The notes under the pieces: generated by a model | The model's input: the letters and a program-made list of their open reading frames with translations, nothing else | Databases searched by the model: none | What the model was told of the DNA's origin: nothing | Position numbers and translations under genes: made by a program | NCBI RefSeq assembly: GCF_900089075.1 | Contig: NZ_LT593746.1 | Coordinates: 618,920 to 682,919 of the forward strand | Length of the DNA: 64,000 nt | Reading direction: 5' to 3' | DNA from: Vaginella massiliensis | Lineage (GTDB): Bacteria; Bacteroidota; Bacteroidia; Flavobacteriales; Weeksellaceae | Shown here: one piece after another, positions 51,230-61,164 of the stretch | Numbering within the stretch: the first letter of the stretch is position 1 | Layout: the number at the start of each line of letters is the position of its first letter

Positions 51230-51793
51230 TTAGGCTTCTAACCAGTTTTTGAGCAGCTCGTCTCCAAAGGGTGTCAAGATAGATTCTGGATGAAATTGCA
51301 CGCCTCTTACATCGTAGGTTTTGTGTCGTAAAGCCATGATTTCACCCTCTGGACCAACAGCCGTGATTTCTAATTCCTCAGGGAAATCATCGCGCGAAAC
51401 CACCCAAGAATGGTAACGACCAACTTCAAACCGTTGCGGTAAATGAGCAAATAATCGATCTGGCACGATGACCGCTATCTCAGATTTTATACCGTGAAAC
51501 ACCCTTTCGGTGTTGTGCAGTTTTCCGCCAAAAACCTCAGCGATGGCTTGTTGTCCGAGGCATACGCCCAAAATCGATTTGCTTGCGGCGTATGCTTGAA
51601 TTATGGGTTTGAGCATATTTGCTTCATCTGGAATTCCTGGACCAGGTGACAACAATATTTTATCGTAAAGTTTTACCTCTTCCAATGCGATTTCGTCGTT
51701 CCGTTTTACCGTAATATTTTGTGCAAACTTCTTCAGGCTATGCACCAGATTGTAGGTGAAAGAATCGTAATTGTCGAGTACCAATATTTTCAT
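51230..51793 (-). CDS. anthranilate/aminodeoxychorismate synthase glutaminase subunit
   Basis: Class I glutamine amidotransferase of 187 residues that supplies ammonia to the chorismate-using partner. Catalytic Cys78 in GVCLGQQA, His168 and Glu170 in QFHPES; the oxyanion motif SPGPGIPDEA is present. It may serve tryptophan (TrpG) or folate (PabA) synthesis or both; no partner gene is adjacent. The following gap 51794-52014 (221 bases) is A+T rich without a recognised gene. Confidence 0.9.
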   Translation of the reverse strand: MKILVLDNYDSFTYNLVHSLKKFAQNITVKRNDEIALEEVKLYDKILLSPGPGIPDEANMLKPIIQAYAASKSILGVCLGQQAIAEVFGGKLHNTERVFHGIKSEIAVIVPDRLFAHLPQRFEVGRYHSWVVSRDDFPEELEITAVGPEGEIMALRHKTYDVRGVQFHPESILTPFGDELLKNWLEA

Positions 51794-52014
51794 AAGTCTA
51801 TTTTTTTCGATTAAAAATGTTGCTTTGCAAAGTACTCCAAGTTGATGATTTGCTTCTGCTAATCTGGGTGTTACATCGGGTTTTTGTGCGTGTTGAATTG
51901 GCGTGTCGAATAGATTGCCATTTTCTTGTAAACAAATGTATTAATAGATTTTAGAACGTGGCAAATTATTTTAAGTAAAAAAAATCACTTATTTTTAAAA
52001 AAAAAAATTCAAAA

Positions 52015-52773
52015 ATGAACGAATATATCGAATACCAAATCAATAAAGATGTGGCGACCTTAGAGTTTTACCACGAAAAGAGCAACTCGTTTCCTTCTAC
52101 ATTATTAGATCGTTTTATAGAGGTCATAGAAGAATTGGGCATAAATAATGAGGTGAAAGTGATCATTTTGCGCAGCAAGGGCGATCGTGTTTTTTCTGCC
52201 GGAGCTTCTTTTGATGAATTGTTGATCATAGAGGATTTCGAAACAGGTAAAAAATTCTTTTCTGGTTTTGCAAGAGTAATTTTGGCAATGAAAAACTGCC
52301 CGAAATTTATTATCGGTTGCATCAATGGTAAAGTTGTTGGAGGAGGCGTTGGCATTGTATCGGCTTGCGATTATGCGATAGCAGACGAAACGGCATATCT
52401 GAAGCTGAGCGAACTGTCGATTGGCATAGGACCATTTGTTATAGAGCCAGCAATAACGAGGAAAGTAGGGATCACCGCATTTACCGAAATGACATTGAAT
52501 CCAACAAATTGGATACATCCATTTTGGGCAAAAGAAAAAGGATTGTATACAGAGGTTTTGAACACCGAAAAGCAAACCATGCAACGTGCAGCAGAGTTGG
52601 CACAACAGTTAGCTCGATACAGCTCGGAGGCGATGAAAAAACTAAAAACTGTTTTCTGGCAACAAACCGATAATTGGGACAATTTGTTGCTCGAACGAGC
52701 AGCGATGAGTGGTGAATTGGTTTTGTCTGATTTTACAAAAGAAACATTGAACAAATTTAAAAATAAGAACTAA
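52015..52773 (+). CDS. enoyl-CoA hydratase/isomerase family protein 1
   Basis: Crotonase-fold protein of 252 residues. Oxyanion-hole segments SAGASFDELL and NGKVVGGGVGIVSACDYAIA are present, and LKLSELSIGIGPFVIEP supplies one usual glutamate position. It is more divergent than the following gene and lacks the ADIKE form of the first oxyanion loop. The reaction is not certain; a methylglutaconyl-CoA or related hydratase is possible. The next gene starts immediately after its stop. Confidence 0.8.
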   Translation: MNEYIEYQINKDVATLEFYHEKSNSFPSTLLDRFIEVIEELGINNEVKVIILRSKGDRVFSAGASFDELLIIEDFETGKKFFSGFARVILAMKNCPKFIIGCINGKVVGGGVGIVSACDYAIADETAYLKLSELSIGIGPFVIEPAITRKVGITAFTEMTLNPTNWIHPFWAKEKGLYTEVLNTEKQTMQRAAELAQQLARYSSEAMKKLKTVFWQQTDNWDNLLLERAAMSGELVLSDFTKETLNKFKNKN

Positions 52774-53544
52774 ATGGATTTCCAAAATTTAATTGTCGAA
52801 GTAGAAAATAAAATTGCAGTGGTCACGCTAAATCGTCCACAAGCTTTGAATGCGTTGAACAAAGATTTGTTGAGCGAGTTGTCAACATTCTTCAGCACAG
52901 CTCAGGATAACGAAGAAATACGCGTCGTCATCTTAACGGGTTCTGGTGAAAAATCTTTTGTCGCTGGCGCGGATATTAAAGAGTTTTCTGATTTCAATGG
53001 TGCGCAAGGACAAGAATTGGCGGCGCAAGGGCAGACAACCGTTTTCGATAAAATAGAAAATTTTACAAAACCAGTAATTGCCGCAATCAATGGTTTTGCT
53101 TTGGGAGGTGGACTAGAATTGGCGATGGCTGCGCATTTCAGAATTGCTTCTAAAAATGCTAAATTGGGTTTACCAGAGGTTACCTTGGGGTTGATACCAG
53201 GCTATGGCGGTACGCAACGTTTGCCAAAGCTGATTGGTAAAGGTCGTGCCATGCAAGCCATCATGACTGCCGAAATGTTTTCTGCTGATCGTGCTTATGA
53301 AATTGGTTTGGTGAACGTAGTGGTCGATCAAGCCGATTTAATTGCTCGTGCCAAAGAAATCGCAGCTCGCATTACACAAAATTCGTCTATGGCAATAGCG
53401 CGTGCCATAACGGCGGTCAATGCGTTTGATAAAGAACAAGGTTTTGCTATCGAAATCGAGAGCTTTGGGAATTTGTTCGATCAAGAAGATTTCAAAGAAG
53501 GGACAGCTGCTTTCATCGAAAAACGAAAACCGAATTTTAAATAA
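52774..53544 (+). CDS. enoyl-CoA hydratase/isomerase family protein 2
   Basis: Crotonase of 256 residues with all standard motifs: VVTLNRPQALNALNKDLL, FVAGADIKEF, NGFALGGGLELAMAAHFRIA and LPEVTLGLIPGYGGTQRLP containing both catalytic glutamate positions. Probably hydrates short enoyl-CoA in fatty-acid or amino-acid breakdown. Starts with no gap after the first crotonase gene, so the two form an operon, closed by a terminator. Confidence 0.92.
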   Translation: MDFQNLIVEVENKIAVVTLNRPQALNALNKDLLSELSTFFSTAQDNEEIRVVILTGSGEKSFVAGADIKEFSDFNGAQGQELAAQGQTTVFDKIENFTKPVIAAINGFALGGGLELAMAAHFRIASKNAKLGLPEVTLGLIPGYGGTQRLPKLIGKGRAMQAIMTAEMFSADRAYEIGLVNVVVDQADLIARAKEIAARITQNSSMAIARAITAVNAFDKEQGFAIEIESFGNLFDQEDFKEGTAAFIEKRKPNFK

Positions 53545-53560
53545 GTTAGACCATCGAACA

Positions 53561-53592
53561 AAAAAAATCCACTCGATCGAGTGGATTTTTTT
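53561..53592. terminator. bidirectional terminator
   Basis: Perfect palindrome aatccactcgatcgagtgg.. flanked by A7 and T7, shared by the crotonase pair and the convergent PpiD-like gene. Confidence 0.85.
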
Positions 53593-53612
53593 ATAATATT
53601 ATCGATTCGTTT

Positions 53613-55769
53613 CTAACGGCTCATCACTCGCGAACGATTGTCTTTGATGTCTGCCGCTTCGATCAAACTTGGTAATAAGTTTTGTTGAATACGATTTTTC
53701 AGACTTCGAGTCATATTGTCTAATAATTGAGAACCGTTTTGATTCTGAGGTTTGATTTTCGATTTCGTGATCACATAATACACGCCTGCATTCCCTTCGA
53801 TGGCTTTAGAAGAGGTGTTTTCTTTGATTCCGAAAGCCACGCCAGCAACACGCGGTTCTATACCAGTTGAGATGTTTGCATTTGCAAAGTTGATGTTTTC
53901 TGAGAATTTTGTGGCTCCTAATTTCGATACAAAAGCATTTAGACCTCCATTTCCGATGGTTTCGTTTACTTTAGCGGTGATTATTTGTCGACGCACAATC
54001 GGTTCTACAATTTCTCTTGCTACGCTCACTGCTGCCAATCCTGCTCCAAATTTGTCTTCTACGTGTACCACGATATAATCTCCGTAGTTTGTCGTAAATA
54101 GATTTGTATCGCCTTTGTTGGTTTTTTTGTTGAATGCCCAACCTAAAATCGCGTCGTCTTGGTCGTTGGGAATATCTTGTCCAATTGTTGGCGCAAATCG
54201 TTCCAATCCTTGTGTCTTATTGGTTACATAACCTTTTTTCTTCGCCAAATCGGTAAATACGTTCAACGATTTTCCGTTTACCGACTGAACATAAGAACGA
54301 GCATCTGTAAAGGCTTTGTCTGTTGTCGCTTTCGATGGCTTGATACGTTTTACCAAATGAGCAACCTGATAAGCAGTTTTAGATTTTGCTTCGTCTACCT
54401 TGATGATGTGGTATCCAAATTCAGATTCCACGATATCGATTGTGCCTACTGGTTTGTTGAAGATGAATTGGCTATAAACTGGAGTTAAACCGTTTTGTTG
54501 TCCAACCCAACCAATGCTCCCTTTTTGTGTTGCTGAGCCTTTGTCGTCTGAGTATTTTTCTGCCAATGCTCCGAAGTTGCCTGTTTTAGCTTCAGCTAAA
54601 TAGTGGTCGGCCAATTTTTTTGCTTCTTCTTTGCTTCTTGTGATGTTTTGTCCGGCAGGACTTCCTTTATAAGCAACCAAAATATGAGAAGATTTTACAG
54701 AGTCTCGTACATCTTTGGCTTTAGACAATTTGTATAATTGATAGGTGTTTTGAATTTTGAATGGTCCTCCCACTTGCCCAACTTGTGCTCCGTTCAAGAA
54801 GTTCTGAGCTTCTGCAGGCAATCCAAAACTTTTGATTTGATCTTTTGTAAAATATTGCGAGATGAAGGCATCGTCTGAGTTTTGGGCAATATAAGCAGAG
54901 TCGTTTTTGGCTTGTGCAAATCCTACGATGGTGTCAGTAATGCCATTTTCTTGGTCTGTTTTTATTTGCGTCGCCAAATACGCATTGATGTTTTTCAGTG
55001 CAACTTGTTCATCCGAAGCCGATGCTTTTGCAGGGAAGTAAGTGTACGCCAGTTTTACCATTGGTTCTACTTCGAACTGCTTAGGGTATTTTTTTACATA
55101 AGCATTGATGTCTTCGTCAGAAACTTTGATGTTCAGCTTTTTTGCCAAAGATTCGTAGTCCAAATAAGCGAAATCAATGGTTGCGGTCTCTGCATTATAG
55201 GTTTGTTGGATGTCTGCTTCTTTAGAAGTAGCAAACGCTCCGGCTGTTACATAGCTTGTGTATTTCTGATTCAATAGCTGTGCCCTTATCGAGTTGGCGG
55301 TGCTCAACCAGCCTTCGTATTGTTGCAATGCGTTTGGATCTGTTGCTGCCATTTGCTCTAATTGAGCGACTTGGTTTCGAGCTTCGTCACCAGAAGCCAT
55401 CCCGAAGTTTTGGGCTACAAAATCCCAAAATTCGTTATCAGAAACTTTTAGACCTATCTTCTCTGCAATTTGTTGGATAAGTTTTGTGGATACCAAGTTG
55501 TTCCAAGTTTGCTGTGCTGCTTGGTTTGGGGTAATGTTCTGACCCTGATTTTGCATCATGTTTGTGGTAAGATTCACTGCGTTTTGATATTCACCAATCC
55601 CGATATCTTCACCATTTATAGAGCCTACAATGTTGGGGTCACCAGCAAAAATTTTTCGAATTGCCGAGTTCTCGCTGAACAAATCTCCAGCAACGAATGC
55701 CAACAATGCAACACCAATTACGACCATTATAACCCAAGGTCTTCTACGAATTTCTCCTAAAACTGCCAT
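53613..55769 (-). CDS. PpiD/SurA-type peptidyl-prolyl isomerase
   Basis: A 718-residue periplasmic foldase anchored by one N-terminal helix (WVIMVVIGVALLAFVAG, about 12-28). A SurA_N-like domain follows (NGEDIGIGEYQNAV), then a parvulin domain about 355-460 with KSSHILVAYKG, FGALAEKYSDDKGSATQKG and VESEFGYHIIKV. A second, degenerate parvulin-like region may lie near 510-600. Helps fold outer-membrane and secreted proteins. It lies downstream of the lptC/outer-membrane-protein genes on the same strand, with 90 bases between. Confidence 0.9.
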   Translation of the reverse strand: MAVLGEIRRRPWVIMVVIGVALLAFVAGDLFSENSAIRKIFAGDPNIVGSINGEDIGIGEYQNAVNLTTNMMQNQGQNITPNQAAQQTWNNLVSTKLIQQIAEKIGLKVSDNEFWDFVAQNFGMASGDEARNQVAQLEQMAATDPNALQQYEGWLSTANSIRAQLLNQKYTSYVTAGAFATSKEADIQQTYNAETATIDFAYLDYESLAKKLNIKVSDEDINAYVKKYPKQFEVEPMVKLAYTYFPAKASASDEQVALKNINAYLATQIKTDQENGITDTIVGFAQAKNDSAYIAQNSDDAFISQYFTKDQIKSFGLPAEAQNFLNGAQVGQVGGPFKIQNTYQLYKLSKAKDVRDSVKSSHILVAYKGSPAGQNITRSKEEAKKLADHYLAEAKTGNFGALAEKYSDDKGSATQKGSIGWVGQQNGLTPVYSQFIFNKPVGTIDIVESEFGYHIIKVDEAKSKTAYQVAHLVKRIKPSKATTDKAFTDARSYVQSVNGKSLNVFTDLAKKKGYVTNKTQGLERFAPTIGQDIPNDQDDAILGWAFNKKTNKGDTNLFTTNYGDYIVVHVEDKFGAGLAAVSVAREIVEPIVRRQIITAKVNETIGNGGLNAFVSKLGATKFSENINFANANISTGIEPRVAGVAFGIKENTSSKAIEGNAGVYYVITKSKIKPQNQNGSQLLDNMTRSLKNRIQQNLLPSLIEAADIKDNRSRVMSR

Positions 55770-55859
55770 TTTGCAATAATTGTATAAATTTTATAGGTTG
55801 CGAAAATACGACAAACCATTGAATTATAAAATATTTCTTAAAAATTGATATTAAAATGC

Positions 55860-56438
55860 TTAAAAAGATTTGGATTCATCGACCCAGATAAATCCTTGGT
55901 TGTTGAAAAGGGTATAACGTTCGAGGTTATCGGTCGCTTCTAATCCGTTGCGCGCATGCAAAGAATCACCGTTTTTAGAGATTAAAAAAACCTCTTTGGT
56001 GGTGTAGATTCGTTTGTCTGTTCTATTCCAAAAAAGATGTTCTGTTTTCAAAGAATCTCCGGCGTCGTTGACCAAAATTACATTTCCTTTGCCTTCGTAT
56101 AGATTGGTAGCATCGTTCAATTTTGCCCAGTTTGCCTGTAAATATCCAGGTTTGTTTTTATTTTTTTCGTAAAAATCTAAATCGACACCTTTCGGGAAAA
56201 GCGTGTAAGGAGAGTCGACGAGCTGATACATTTCGATCAGTGGCGAACGCAAATCCATCTGAATGCTTCCTGAATCTTTGTGTAAAATGTGCGCGTTGAA
56301 GATTACTTTGTCTGGAAAGTCTATTTTTTTAGAAGCGTCCAACAGGTCTGTTTTCCGATCACAGGAAGTCAATAAAAAAATAAAGCTAATCAAAAAACTA
56401 ACTTTATTGATACAGGATATGCTACGCGATGCAATCAT
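55860..56438 (-). CDS. lptC: LPS export periplasmic protein LptC
   Basis: A 192-residue LptC-like lipoprotein (lipobox LLTSC) with the LptC/OstA beta-jellyroll repeats FNAHILHKDSGSIQM, GVDLDFYEKN, YEGKGNVILVNDAGDSLKTE and EHLFWNRTDKRIYT. It passes lipopolysaccharide between LptB2FG and LptA. In E. coli LptC is membrane-anchored; the lipoprotein form is usual in Bacteroidota. Four bases follow the upstream gene. Confidence 0.88.
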   Translation of the reverse strand: MIASRSISCINKVSFLISFIFLLTSCDRKTDLLDASKKIDFPDKVIFNAHILHKDSGSIQMDLRSPLIEMYQLVDSPYTLFPKGVDLDFYEKNKNKPGYLQANWAKLNDATNLYEGKGNVILVNDAGDSLKTEHLFWNRTDKRIYTTKEVFLISKNGDSLHARNGLEATDNLERYTLFNNQGFIWVDESKSF

Positions 56439-56441
56439 GGA

Positions 56442-57728
56442 TTAATCGATCACACGCTTTCTGAACCAAATGTCGTTGAAATCGAACCCAACTCGGAAGC
56501 CTAAATAATTTTCCTGAATCAGGTTGTAGTCTGTCGAGCCTCTTTTGCCGTATTCCAATGCAATGTTCAACATCGAACCATCGTTTGTTTTTCCTACTGG
56601 CAAACCGAAGCCTAAAGTCGCTCCATATCGGTTGATTTGATGTTGGTTGATGTAGAATCCGCCTTTTTCGTAATACACACCCGCGCGGTAGATGACGCGG
56701 TCGAAATAGCTTTTGTAACTGTTGAAATTAGGTATGAAATAACCTCCCAATGCCAAACGATAACTGTCTTTGTGTGCGACCTGACTCAAATAGGATTGAT
56801 TTTCATCATATACTGGATTTTCGAACTGCGACCAACCTGTATATTTAGCCTCTGCCGCAATATTCCATTTTAAATCCTTTCCGAATGCAGCCGCCAAACT
56901 CACTTGATGCGGTAATTGAGCTTTTGCCTCCTTGTCGTGACGAAAAGAGATGGTGTCTAAATTGATCATACTCGAACCGTTGTAGGTATAAGTCGTGATG
57001 AGGTTGGTGTATTGTGCTTTGATTTTTGACCCTAAGGTATAGGTTGCTCCAACATTTAATCGGTAATCGTTGTTCAATTTTTTGTTGTAAACCGTACCCA
57101 ACGCAAATTGGTATCCCGAATACGAAACATTGGTGTCGTGATCTGTCAAGAGCGATGCACCATCTACCGAAATGATTTCATTTTTTTCTTGATCACCAAA
57201 CAAGAATCCAGCTCTAATACCCACCGATAATTCTGGTGTAATGTTTCGGTTGTAGAAAGCATGCACCGTGTTGATTCCGCCGTTTGCTTTGTTTTGTGCA
57301 TTGATTGGATTTTGACTTGTAGAATCTATCTTCAAGACATTGTAACCAGTCGTTGTATAGGGTTGATAACCAAATCCAGCTTGGCTTTTCGCCGAAAGCG
57401 GAAACGCCAAAGATAGGTTAGAAATATAAGCAGTCCCGGCATTTTCTTTCTTATCACTGAATTTGAATTGCGTGTTGTCGCCTCGCAAACTGACATTGAA
57501 ATTTACCATTCGAAGCGCAGCATTGGCTGCAGGATTATAAAAATTTGCACTTTGCCCGTACGGATTCGCATTCAGTGTAGAAATGCCTGCCATACCGCCT
57601 TGTTCGGTGTTGTTATCGAACAAAGGTTCGCCAATTCCGTAACCAGAATAAGGTGAACTTGATAACTCTTGTGCCTGAATCGATTGTAGTGTAAAAAGCA
57701 CGATTCCACTAATAATCCATTTTTTCAT
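56442..57728 (-). CDS. outer-membrane beta-barrel protein
   Basis: A 428-residue exported protein with signal peptide ending QSIQA and beta-barrel sequence throughout, ending DIWFRKRVID. The early motif SPYSGYGIGEP and GGMAGISTLNANPYGQSANFY are typical of Bacteroidota OmpP1/FadL-like or PorV-type barrels, but the family is not certain. Start chosen at MKKWIISG; an ATG five codons upstream is equally possible, while the outermost one overlaps a near -7 box. It precedes lptC. Confidence 0.8.
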   Translation of the reverse strand: MKKWIISGIVLFTLQSIQAQELSSSPYSGYGIGEPLFDNNTEQGGMAGISTLNANPYGQSANFYNPAANAALRMVNFNVSLRGDNTQFKFSDKKENAGTAYISNLSLAFPLSAKSQAGFGYQPYTTTGYNVLKIDSTSQNPINAQNKANGGINTVHAFYNRNITPELSVGIRAGFLFGDQEKNEIISVDGASLLTDHDTNVSYSGYQFALGTVYNKKLNNDYRLNVGATYTLGSKIKAQYTNLITTYTYNGSSMINLDTISFRHDKEAKAQLPHQVSLAAAFGKDLKWNIAAEAKYTGWSQFENPVYDENQSYLSQVAHKDSYRLALGGYFIPNFNSYKSYFDRVIYRAGVYYEKGGFYINQHQINRYGATLGFGLPVGKTNDGSMLNIALEYGKRGSTDYNLIQENYLGFRVGFDFNDIWFRKRVID

Positions 57729-57915
57729 CGAAAATTTTTTCATGTAAATTGGGTACAAATATGATGATTTGTTATCAAATTGAAAAATATACGTTCACTA
57801 AAATGCTGTTAAGATGATATTAAAGTTTGACAATCATCACAAAAATTATCGTTTCGAAATGATTCGGAATCAATTTATAAGAAAGAAAAAGCAGGAAAGA
57901 GGTGAAAAAAACTTT

Positions 57916-57944
57916 TTGAAGTTTAGAAAAAGCCATTATATTTG
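57916..57944 (+). promoter_or_regulatory. tRNA-Phe promoter
   Basis: TTG at 57916-57918 and TATATTTG at 57937-57944, spacer 18, then gcatcc. 16 bases before the tRNA. Confidence 0.7.
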
Positions 57945-57960
57945 CATCCGAAATTGAGTT

Positions 57961-58033
57961 GGTGCCTTAGCTCAGTTGGTAGAGCAAAGGACTGAAAATC
58001 CTTGTGTCCCTGGTTCGATTCCTGGAGGCACCA
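57961..58033 (+). tRNA. tRNA-Phe (GAA)
   Basis: Acceptor GGTGCCT / AGGCACC, D arm GCTCAGTTGGTAGAGC, anticodon stem AAGGA / TCCTT with loop CTGAAAA (anticodon GAA), T arm CCTGGTTCGATTCCTGG. Confidence 0.97.
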
Positions 58034-58037
58034 CAGC

Positions 58038-58073
58038 AATCCCGTAGAAATTGATTTCTATGGGATTTTTTTA
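58038..58073 (+). terminator. tRNA-Phe terminator
   Basis: aatcccgtagaaa / tttctatgggatt, loop ttga, T7 tail. Confidence 0.85.
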
Positions 58074-58194
58074 TTCCACGCAAAATTTCTTCAATCTTCC
58101 CCAAATAGTAAGAAGCAGTTTTTCTACCAAAACATAAAGGCACGATTTCTGAAACTCCAATACTTTTTTGTAATATTGCTGAAACTTATACACG

Positions 58195-58782
58195 ATGTTT
58201 ACAGGAATTGTAGAAAATTTAGGAGTTGTTACGAAAATAGAAGCAGAAGAATCGAATCTACACTTTTGGCTTAGCGCTGAGTTCGACGAAGAATTGACAA
58301 TCGATCAGAGTATTGCCCATAATGGCGTTTGCCTTACGGTGGTAGAAATCAACGGCAACGATTATAGAGTTACCGCAATTCAAGAGACATTAGACAAAAC
58401 CAATTTAGGACTTCTGAAAGTGAACGATCTGGTCAATCTAGAACGTTGCGTACGCCTCAGTGCAAGATTAGACGGGCATATTGTGCAAGGACATGTAGAC
58501 CAGACAGGAAAAGTAAAAGAAATACAAGAACTCAACGGAAGCCATGTACTGACGATTTCTTATGACGAAGAATTGTTTGGCAATGTAACGGTAGAAAAAG
58601 GATCTATCTGTCTCAACGGTGTGAGTCTCACAGTGGTAGATAGCAAAGTGGGCGAATTTTCGGTTGCCATTATCCCGTATACATGGGAATTTACCAACCT
58701 GAGCAAGCTCGAAATTGGCGATAAGGTAAATCTAGAATTTGATATCATTGGCAAATACATCAAACGGCTTACCCAACGTTAA
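58195..58782 (+). CDS. ribE: riboflavin synthase
   Basis: Dismutates two 6,7-dimethyl-8-ribityllumazines to riboflavin. The 195 residues show the two homologous lumazine-binding barrels: MFTGIVENLGVV, IAHNGVCLTVVE, ARLDGHIVQGHVD, then ISYDEELF, KGSICLNGVSLTVVD. No FMN riboswitch was noticed in the 161 bases upstream. The next gene starts 8 bases after the stop. Confidence 0.96.
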   Translation: MFTGIVENLGVVTKIEAEESNLHFWLSAEFDEELTIDQSIAHNGVCLTVVEINGNDYRVTAIQETLDKTNLGLLKVNDLVNLERCVRLSARLDGHIVQGHVDQTGKVKEIQELNGSHVLTISYDEELFGNVTVEKGSICLNGVSLTVVDSKVGEFSVAIIPYTWEFTNLSKLEIGDKVNLEFDIIGKYIKRLTQR

Positions 58783-58790
58783 GAAAGAAC

Positions 58791-60245
58791 ATGACTAAAA
58801 AGAATCGAACAATAAAAACCTCGCTTTCACTTCGAATATTCCTCGGGATGTTTGGGGTGATTATCGTTATTGCCATTTCGATTCTGATCATTACCATCAA
58901 TCATTATAGCCAACAAACCAATCAGTATCACTTAGATTTGCTTCAGCGCAAAGAACAAACCGTGTTGGCATTGATTGATTACGAAATCATCGATTACTCG
59001 TTAGGTGAAGATAAAGAAGACATTTTGGATGTACTGCAAAGTAAAATTCTGAAGTTTCAAGACATCAGTAAAATGGATATCATCATTTACGATGTTCGAG
59101 GGAATTTTATAGAATCTACACAGGTTCGTCCGCCAAAGTACAAAGTAATTCCGACAGCAATTCTCAAAAAATTAGATCAAAAAGGATATTATCGCGATTA
59201 CCCAACTCCAGACGAAAAAGGCGACAATCTCTACAGCACATTCAATTACCTGAAAGATGTACGAGGAGAGCGCATTGGGATAATCAACCTGCCCTATTAT
59301 ACCGACAATTCGTTTTTAGAAGAAGACAAGCAGTCGTTGCTGAAACTTTTCGGTGCGGTACTTTTATTTGTGATTGTGTTCGGAGGTTTGATCTCTTGGC
59401 GTATATCTCGCCAAATTACCAATAGACTGCGAATGTTTGCCAACAAAATTCTCGATACCCACGTGGTTGGGAATACCCGACCTCTAGATTATCAAGGGAA
59501 TGATGAAATACGCATTTTGGTAGACTCGTACAACGAAATGTTGCAAAAATTAAAAGAACAATCAGAGCAAATAGCTACAATCGAAAGAGAAGAAGCTTGG
59601 CGCGATTTGGCAAAACAGGTTGCCCACGAAGTGAAAAATCCGCTGACTCCAATGAAGTTGATGATTCAGAATTATGCAAGAAAATTTGATCCAAATGACG
59701 AACAACTCGAAGAGAAAACCAAAGCTTTGACCACAACCCTGTTGGACCAGATCAACACCATTTCGACTATGGCAGAAGCCTTTTCCGATTTCGCCAAAAT
59801 ACCAGACCGAAATGACGAGAACACAGACATTGTAGCGGCTGTAGAAAACTGTTTGTCGATATTTCCACAAAAATACATCAGCTTTTCTTCGACAGAGCCA
59901 GAAATTATCCATCGAATCGATAAAGTGTACCTCAACCGCATCATCACCAATCTTACCAAAAATGCAATCCAATCTGTGCCGAGCGATAGAATACCCGACA
60001 TTCGGATTTCGGTAGAACGAAAAGCAGAGCGAATTGTGTTGAAAATTGCCGACAATGGCAATGGAATTCCAAAAGAAATTGGCAATAAGATTTTCACCCC
60101 AAAATTCACCACCAAAAATAGCGGTATGGGCATCGGGCTGTCGATGGTAAAGAAAATTATCGAAGATTACAATGGCGTAATCCGATTCGTGAGCGAAGAG
60201 GGCAAAGGAACCACATTTATTATAAGCCTCCCGTTGAATGAATGA
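58791..60245 (+). CDS. NtrY-like sensor histidine kinase
   Basis: A 484-residue membrane kinase: helix 1 about 15-37, periplasmic domain about 40-183, helix 2 about 184-203, HAMP about 205-255, H-box VAHEVKNPLTPMKL with His279, N-box NLTKNAIQ and the ATP lid GIGLSMVKKIIEDYNG, DNGNGIPKEI. The VKNPLTP motif resembles NtrY-type kinases. No response regulator is adjacent. The signal sensed is unknown. Overlaps trmN6 by 8 bases. Confidence 0.92.
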   Translation: MTKKNRTIKTSLSLRIFLGMFGVIIVIAISILIITINHYSQQTNQYHLDLLQRKEQTVLALIDYEIIDYSLGEDKEDILDVLQSKILKFQDISKMDIIIYDVRGNFIESTQVRPPKYKVIPTAILKKLDQKGYYRDYPTPDEKGDNLYSTFNYLKDVRGERIGIINLPYYTDNSFLEEDKQSLLKLFGAVLLFVIVFGGLISWRISRQITNRLRMFANKILDTHVVGNTRPLDYQGNDEIRILVDSYNEMLQKLKEQSEQIATIEREEAWRDLAKQVAHEVKNPLTPMKLMIQNYARKFDPNDEQLEEKTKALTTTLLDQINTISTMAEAFSDFAKIPDRNDENTDIVAAVENCLSIFPQKYISFSSTEPEIIHRIDKVYLNRIITNLTKNAIQSVPSDRIPDIRISVERKAERIVLKIADNGNGIPKEIGNKIFTPKFTTKNSGMGIGLSMVKKIIEDYNGVIRFVSEEGKGTTFIISLPLNE

Positions 60246-60945
60246 TCAACCTTTTCTATTCAAACAATTTAGCATTCATCAAGATCAATGCGCGATGAAA
60301 GTCGGCACAGATGGTGTTTTGTTAGGAGCTTGGGCAGATGGTACACACGCTTGTCAAGCCTTGGATATTGGAACAGGAACTGGACTTGTCGCATTGATGC
60401 TGGCACAGCGTTTCCCTACACTCAAGATAGATGCGATAGAGTTGGATGGGGACGCTTCGGAACAAGCGTTTGCTAATGTGTCGAATAGCAAGTTTCATCG
60501 GCAGATTGCGGTTTATCATGCAGATTTTATGACCTTCGAACCGTCTAAAAAATATGATTTAATTGTCTCCAATCCGCCGTTTTTCGAAGACAACAAAAAG
60601 ATGGAATTGAACAATCGAAAAATTGCTCGACAACAGCAAAATATGAGCATTGAACAACTGATCTTTCGTGCTAAAGGAATGCTGTCTACCCAAGGTAAAA
60701 TTTCGTTGATTCTTCCTTACCAGCAGCTCGATTCTGTTCGCGAAATTGCGCAACAACATTCCTTATATTTTCACAAACAAACCAATGTCAAAGGAAATGA
60801 ACGAACGACGTATAAACGAGTTTTGATCACTTTAGGACTTCATCAAGTTGCGTTTGAAGAAGACGAGTTGATCATCGAAAAAGAACGCCATCAGTACACA
60901 GAAGACTACGTAAAATTGACCAAAGATTTTTACCTGAAAATGTAA
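60238..60945 (+). CDS. trmN6: tRNA1(Val) adenine-37 N6-methyltransferase
   Basis: SAM-dependent methyltransferase of 235 residues that methylates A37 of tRNA-Val. SAM motif LDIGTGTGLVALML (42-55), acidic ELD and the catalytic NPPF at 112-115 in VSNPPFFEDN. Overlaps the kinase gene by 8 bases, so probably co-transcribed. The following gap 60946-61164 (219 bases) holds no supported gene. Confidence 0.93.
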   Translation: MNDQPFLFKQFSIHQDQCAMKVGTDGVLLGAWADGTHACQALDIGTGTGLVALMLAQRFPTLKIDAIELDGDASEQAFANVSNSKFHRQIAVYHADFMTFEPSKKYDLIVSNPPFFEDNKKMELNNRKIARQQQNMSIEQLIFRAKGMLSTQGKISLILPYQQLDSVREIAQQHSLYFHKQTNVKGNERTTYKRVLITLGLHQVAFEEDELIIEKERHQYTEDYVKLTKDFYLKM

Positions 60946-61164
60946 TGATTTTGTAGCTAATCTTTTTTAGGTTTTTGTTCCAAAATCTTTCGCCGCATGC
61001 GTTGGGAAAGAATGTCATCCGAATCAGAAATCATCAAAACTTGACCGATTTTGAGGGCAAATCGGCATATTGTCAGAGAATATTCAAAAAAGCTGTGTTC
61101 AATTCTTAAATATTCAGTAAATTGTAATCTCAAAAAAAATAACTAAAACTATTAAACAGAAATT

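Noticed and set aside
52105-52605. 166-codon minus-strand ORF over the first crotonase gene
   Set aside because: Antisense shadow; Cys/Trp-rich composition and no motifs, while the plus strand is a recognisable crotonase.
61020-61140. Minus-strand open frame ending SDDILSQRMRRKILEQKPKKD between trmN6 and aconitase
   Set aside because: Protein-like but lacks a start codon except an internal ATG giving 25 residues, and no homolog comes to mind; kept only as a note.
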